From the NCBI GenBank assembly GCA_030268105.1, contig BSDZ01000017.1:62001-126000 (forward strand): a DNA stretch of 64,000 bases, in the 5' to 3' direction. The stretch comes from Volvox africanus (lineage: Eukaryota > Chlorophyta > Chlorophyceae > Chlamydomonadales > Volvocaceae). Under the pieces are notes generated by a model. The model was not told the DNA's origin. It was given only the letters and a program-made list of their open reading frames with translations, and did not search any database. Below are positions 58,301 to 64,000 of this stretch, piece after piece (within the stretch, counting starts at the first letter, position 1; each line of letters starts with the position of its first letter). A program made the position numbers and the translations under genes.

Positions 58301-61003
58301 GTCCTATTCACAAAAATGCGAACCCCCTTCCTTACCCACGCACAATAAAAATCTCCCACCTTGACCATGCCCCCTCCCCAGCTCTACCCCAGGCTCACCT
58401 GCACCCCAGCGCGTTCTCCTCGTGCAGGTATGTGAGCAGCTGGCAGTCCACTCGGTACTCCACCGTATTCATCATTTGGGCCTCTGCCAGCACCGCCTTG
58501 CGCTCCTTCTCAATGCGGGACGGGGAAAACTGCGGGTGGAAGGCGATTTCCTCAAGAGCCTCTAGCACCTGGAAGGTGCCGACACGAGGGCAGTTGGCGG
58601 GACACGGGACGGGATGAGGTTGGACGGGATAGGACGGGACGGCCAAGTGCGAAGAATGGAGTAAGGTCCAAGCAAGTGCTAGTGCGGTTCGCATAACCCT
58701 CTGCAACCCGGACAGATGCTTCCTCCCAGAATGTACCAGCAAATATACATGGCCCCAGCCCTACCAGCTACAGCCGCCATTACATAGGACGTCACGACCC
58801 TTCTGTTACTCCTTCCTTCCGTCACTTGCCCATGTACTTTGCTATGGAGTACCGCTTACTCAACATCGTTACCTTAATATCGCGATGATCCAAGATTTTC
58901 TTCGAACTCGTTGCCGTTCCAATTGCCCTCCCAAGCACGCATACAACCAATGGTACTCCACTTTCAGGGAATCATACTTTCATCGCGGCTTCCTATACAC
59001 ACGCTCCTTACTCGGCTGGACAGCAACTTTCCCTTGATTGATTTATCAAGTTTTTCCTCCACGCCTCTTTCCACATCACTCCCACCCTTTTTCTTATCAT
59101 CGCAGCTCAGTACTGAGATAAACACCCTTCAGGTCCTGCGAGATATCCAACATTCACAGGTGCACAAACACATACCTGTGGCAGCATGGGCTGCCCCGTT
59201 ATGCTGTTGACCGCGGGCGCATGTACATGAAACACGGTGTGGTGAAAGTCCGTGTATGCATTGGCCCGGGCTCCGGTACCCAACAGGTCCTCCCGCCGTT
59301 TGGAGCCCAGGAAGGTCACGTGCTCCACTAGGTGCGCCACACCCTGCCGTCCGTTATGATTGCAGAATGGTTGAATAGGTTAAAATGTTGTGTTCGCAGG
59401 AGATGATTTCCAATATCGTTATGATATTTGACAATAAGGACGATAAGTAAGGCCAATCCTGAACCCATATGCGCTGTCCCACCCTCCAATATGGGCTTTG
59501 CCTCGATCACGAAAGCTACTTAGAGAATACCTATACAATGCAGCAATTACACCTGAAGCCCTTAATCATGATTAGCGATCCTTGCCTCCCAGGTAGCAGC
59601 GCTTTCCTGCTGGTTATTCATCGACCCACAAATTGCCCACCACCCAATCAACCTAACCACTACCCACCTGTTCGTTCTCCCGCTCATCCACCGAACCCGC
59701 GTGGACCTCCAAGTGCGCCTCAAAGCGTTTGGGTGGCAGTTTGTTGGGCAGCAGGACATACCTACCACACGAGGGCGCGGCAAAGCAGAGCGAGAACGCC
59801 GGGGTGTTCCGCAGCAACACATGGGCTTAGGAACTGAGCTGCATGAGAGACTGCGTTACGTCCATCTCACGGGTACTCGGCAATACATTTTTACCCGCCT
59901 GGCTAGAGACTACCTCCAAGTGCACCTACTCGGTCCTCCGGACACCCAAACCTTTTGGAGCCTAGAGTGCAGGCCCGTGTGCAAGCGCACACATACAAAA
60001 CCGTTCCGTAGGCAGAGCCTGTATTGCATCCTGGGCCCCACCTCAACGAAGGCCCATTACCAAAATGGTGACGCCCTACCTGCTGCTCTTAGCCGTGGCT
60101 ACAATGTCTGGCATTCCGCCCTTGACACCAGCAGCTTAACACCCATAACTGGCCCCATCCTATTACCTGTAATCATTTAGCCCACCATTAACATCCGGCT
60201 ATATGTCGTTTCCACCGATCCTCTGACACCAGCGTAAGCATTAAATCCGTTAATCTCCCCTTCGATCCTGTTCCAATCCTGCCCGTAAGTGTGCAGCTCC
60301 GTGAATACCTGTGATCGGGCCTGTTGCCTTCCTAAACCCCATCCCGCTAAGCGCCCAGCCCAGCCACCCCTTTACTCACTGCATTCCGTTCTCTAGCTGG
60401 CCCACCACCAGCTCTTGTTCCCGCTTAATAGGAAATCGCAGCAGGGACTCCACAGAAGCGGTATCCGCTGCCGTCGGCGCCTAAAACCGGAAATGGGTCA
60501 GGGTTGGCTTAACGCGAAACCAAGTGGTATTTGAGCCGTGTGGTGGCGCATGGCGCGTGGCAGCTGCCTAAGCCGATACGAACGTGCCCCTAACATGGCC
60601 CAAAGTCCCCCTTACAGCCACCGCCACGGCCGTAACCACGGCACTGAAAATCACAGCATCATAGACAGCTAGCCACCCAGTCAGCCAAGGTCCTGAGTGA
60701 CCGACGGCAGCTGCGCGCCACTTTCCGTTCCCAGTGGTCGTCGGCTACGTAGTTACTACGCTTCCGACGTCTGGATCCATGTTGAATCCACGTCTTTCCT
60801 ACCATTGCCGTGCATACCACGAGCTTTGCACCACGGCGGTAAGCAGCCACGTGGATCCATGGTCCAGAGCTGGCTGCTGCGCCACGGCTTGGAACGCCTG
60901 GCCGTGGCTGTTCATGATGCTTCGGAGAGCGCAGGCCCCGCTGACCGAATAAAATCGGGAATGGCGCGGCTGCTGACGGGGTCCTATGGAGACGTATTGG
61001 CAT
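49393..61003 (-). CDS. SPP: Stromal processing peptidase (plastid M16 metalloprotease)
   Basis: Twenty-four exons fit in phase, giving 1,324 residues (Arabidopsis SPP 1,265). The conserved ones run from 60,480-60,380 down to 49,676-49,393, with main exons at 59,761-59,668, 59,343-59,176, 58,568-58,399, 58,046-57,670, 57,283-57,115, 56,798-56,623, 55,410-55,108, 54,185-53,950, 52,216-52,044 and 50,401-50,240. The inverted zinc motif HLVEH opens the strongly conserved block FLGSKRREDLLGTGARANAY and TDFHHTVFHVHAP. Then come EIAFHPQFSPSRIEKERKAV and MMNTVEYRVDCQLL, holding the likely second metal-binding Glu. A C-terminal inactive M16 half has KDSDERAVAYIGGPAP split by an intron. SPP cuts transit peptides from imported proteins in the chloroplast stroma. 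The proposed first two exons (61,003-60,803 and 60,744-60,616) encode an Arg/Ser/Ala-rich transit-like N-terminus and are less certain. Confidence 0.95.
51172..51235. repeat. AT/CA-rich simple repeat in an SPP intron
   Basis: A run of ACACAC, then ATACATAC and ATATATAC units lies in the intron between the exons at 51,146 and 51,542. Confidence 0.85.
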
Positions 61004-64000
61004 TTACCCGGTATGAGCTTTAATGCGATGTTGGAATCAGGTGGGAAAAGGACAGCCGCAAAGACCTCGAGCGCTCCACACGGAACCGAACGTAGCGGTA
61101 CTAGGGAACCGCAAGCACATTACAGATGCGACGACTTGTCAGTGAAGATATGCCTTCAAGAGCTGGTTGGGAGGCTTTGGGATGCGATGTGTGCCAGCAG
61201 AAACCTCGGACTGCTTCTTCTGTGTGCCGTCGTAGCGGGCATCACCACGCAGGCAAGCGACGTATCTGCCCTGCGTATCTGCGATGCCCCATTTTGTCCG
61301 TACTTTGAAACTTGTGCCCTTGGATATACCCTTAAATTGCACAGTTGGCTGATACCAAGGCCTGCCAGACCTCAAATCTCCGAAAGACTTGCGAACAAAA
61401 ATACACTATACATGGGTTATGTCACTTTGAAGCACTAATGATGCAAGTCATTATCGGCATCACGTCACTTTGAACGTGCCTTTCGTGCATCTAGATGTTG
61501 CCCTGCGCCGCCCTCTCATCCAAGCCGAATATGAAGAGTTCGACACGCCACAGCGCATACCTTAGTCCAGCAGCTCCAGGCTTGGTGCGATATGGGTTGA
61601 CCTGCGAGTTGGCCACATACGCAAAAAGCTTGAGGCTGGGCGGCCGGGAGGTTTGCCCAGGCCTGCGGGTGACCGCAGGCCGGTTAATCAGCTGGCCATT
61701 GGCCAACATGAAAGCGTCGACTTCTATCTAATTGTCAGGTGCTTGCCGTAAGGCAATGGTGTAGGAGCGAAATGACCAGATTGTAATGCTGCTTGTTTAA
61801 GGGAGTATATTTCTGTAACATAACGAAGCATATCAAAGTATATATCTGGGAATGTGCAAGCTGATGGTATCATTGTTACGTGCCATGGATGTCCTCTAAA
61901 AGTGAGGAACCAGACACTGAAATGTTGTGCAGAGCAGTTGATTTGTTTCGAAGGCATATTTGTTATATGATTCTGTATCCTAATGGAAAATGATAAGCAT
62001 AAGATGTGAAACCGACCCTCCGGGTCTTAACGTGTGCGTCGGTAAGCAAACGTTTGACAATTTGTTCTCTTCCTGGGCTCCTAAATTGTGGATGCACTTT
62101 TGGCATGTCATCTGTCGCTTCCCGACCTCCTGACATACAAATCCCATCAGCCTCTGGCCGACGACCGAAGAGCCCAACCGCTAACGGTTAGAGTGCATAC
62201 TGGCGTCTAATGGATCTGGTCCATACTGGCAAGGGAGCTTGCAGGAGCGAAGCCTAACGCATCTATGGACATATTATGGAGGGAAGGAAACCTACGCCTC
62301 GTGTTGAATTGCTAAAGGGGTCATAATATGGCACGACGCCATACGCAACGCGTGACGGTGCTGCCCCATAAGGATTGAATAAGCAAGAGTGGGGTGTCCT
62401 AGAACGATACATTATTTAGGGTGACTAGGGGTGTACCCCTGTGTCCCCATCGCCGCATGCCTCAGGCTCAAACGGCAGTTTCCAAACGGCTCAAACGGAT
62501 GTTTCTCTCCTCTACTAACAGTACTAACCGCCCTTGTCTTCGGCCCTTGCCCTTGCCCTTATAGTAGAAACTGGTTATCTGGTTGACTTGTTACGACAGA
62601 TCAAATCGGCTCCGGGCTACCCGGATATGTCGCACCCATGTACAAATGATAAAACCCTAAGGCTTATGCGCGCTTCTGCACGGATATACGGCTGCAGGTG
62701 CTTCACACCGATGGCAGCGTCTCGGATCGATGGGATGCCATGGACGAGTAGCACGATGATATGTACGATGCAATACAGGCCACATGTGGTCCGTCTAGGA
62801 GGCGTTACGGGTAGGCAACATCAGCGCAGAATAGATGTGAGCGTCAGTGCAAAATATTGGGAATGCATACTAGTACAGTGCCTTGGGAGGGATGGAAATG
62901 AGTCAACTAGGCGAAGACCTGTTCCACCACGACCATTTGAACGTGAGCTGGTTTGCACGGGATTGCGGCAAAACGCAAATGCTCACCTAGCCAGAATTTA
63001 AGGTAGACCAACCTCTCACCGTTTTGTAAGGTAGTGTTTGTGCTCTGACCTGAACGTGGCAGGCGCGGTCTTGCCCTGCAGAAGCCGAGATGCACTAGCA
63101 GTGCAAGCTAAATGTAAAGACCGCACATCACGCCCCAACATAACCATTTCAATGCTCAAACCCGCACCTCGCCACTTTTTCTGTGCGCAGCATGGACTCC
63201 CAGACGAAAACACACTGCACGTTTTACGCCTGACAACCACTTTAGCCTTGGATCTTGCTGCACAAAAGCAGTAAGGCCCGCATACATGGCCCTTACAAGC
63301 TCATCTTAAATGCGCCGCACATACATCGACGCAAGTACCCAATCACCCGCATCGCACTCGTCAACCGCCACCAGCAGCCTTATAACCAACTTCGCACCGC
63401 ACCGTTAACAACAAGCCAAGCGACCGGATGCAAGGTCATCTGTATCAGCACATCTTCTCCATTCGTGACTTCAGCACGAGCCGCACTTGTCCCTTTCAGC
63501 CTCGACTTATCTTCCATTCCATACCTGTGTCCACCGAAGTTCAATTTTTCCTATCACAGCCCGTTTCCAACTAAGCCGATCCAGATGCTCTAGTCCATCC
63601 TGCGCTCAATAAAAACGTTCATTGCAAGCGTAGGGGAGAAGAGGATTGTCCCCACAAACCCATTGGATGTTTGGCCCGCAGTTCTCTCCAGGTCGTCCAG
63701 TCATCTAGAGATTACTACCAGTCAGCTCGGTGCCGTTGGCGCACATTGGGCTAATGCAGCCGACCATGACCCGGAAGATTGCGACTACTACTCTCATTGC
63801 AGTTCGCGGCTGCTCTTGGCAGGCCGCCTGGGCGGCTGCATGAGCACAAGCGACAATACCACATCCATAGCCAGGTTAAGTCCTAGGCTGACCTTGCTCT
63901 CCGTCCAGTGCAGCCAGAGCGGCGGGCTGCGGCCGGGCGGGGAGGAGTCCGAGTTGGAGCCAGATTCGTAACCTGATAGGGCGGCGGCGGGGCGAACTGC
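61004..64000. other. 3 kb upstream of SPP without a supportable gene
   Basis: The SPP promoter must be in the left part. Open frames exist at 60,986-61,438 (+), 61,491-61,709 (-), 62,534-63,001 (+) and 63,663-63,971 (+), but none shows a domain, a consistent exon structure or a family I know. The last may be an exon of a gene that continues outside the window. Confidence 0.45.

Noticed and set aside
59107..60180. Plus-strand frames opposite the SPP catalytic exons
   Set aside because: They are shadows of the conserved HLVEH exon and neighbouring exons on the minus strand.
62534..63001. 155-codon frame upstream of SPP
   Set aside because: No domain, biased composition or splice structure supports it.

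Overview
The window is nuclear DNA from a eukaryotic green alga, probably volvocalean. It holds intron-rich host genes with GT-AG introns, including a plastid stromal processing peptidase and a plant/animal-type sterol isomerase. TGTAA, the usual green-algal polyadenylation signal, lies downstream of several stop codons. The species cannot be read from the sequence.

Left third (1 to about 21,820): nested transposable elements. An old Ty3/gypsy chromovirus on the minus strand (element 1, about 1,597-21,819) is split inside gag by a second chromovirus on the plus strand (element 2, 6,954-20,271, 817-bp LTRs, target duplication AGGCA). Element 2 carries a solo LTR of its own family in gag (8,389-9,213, duplication TTAAT). 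It also carries a 5.0-kb EnSpm/CACTA DNA transposon in the protease region (11,032-16,060, duplication CTT). The CACTA has a tandemly duplicated left end and a six-exon, low-complexity gene remnant. Both chromoviruses have a gag with two phase-1 introns at matching positions. Both have LTRs with an ordered series of hairpins that is kept while the sequence diverges. Both are dead, and most premature stops look like C-to-T changes of Arg or Gln codons. The left edge holds the end of an open, unrecognised, multi-membrane-segment reading frame and rearranged element pieces.

Middle (21,820-44,700): a sparse region, then host genes. These are a mitochondrial ribosomal protein bS6 (27,774-28,106, +), the sterol isomerase EBP (28,887-29,905, -), an IQ-motif protein with a WW-like segment (30,179-36,573, +), an sds22-type leucine-rich repeat PP1 regulator (38,255-41,333, -) and an ankyrin-repeat U-box ubiquitin ligase (41,464-44,676, +). 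EBP/IQ and sds22/U-box are divergent pairs with short shared upstream regions of 273 and 130 bp.

Right third (44,700-64,000): a region with no gene I can support, then a 24-exon gene on the minus strand for the stromal processing peptidase (49,393-61,003). The last 3 kb hold nothing I can support. For the multi-exon host genes I placed exons by eye from splice sites and family similarity; for every model listed the reading phases add up to a whole number of codons.
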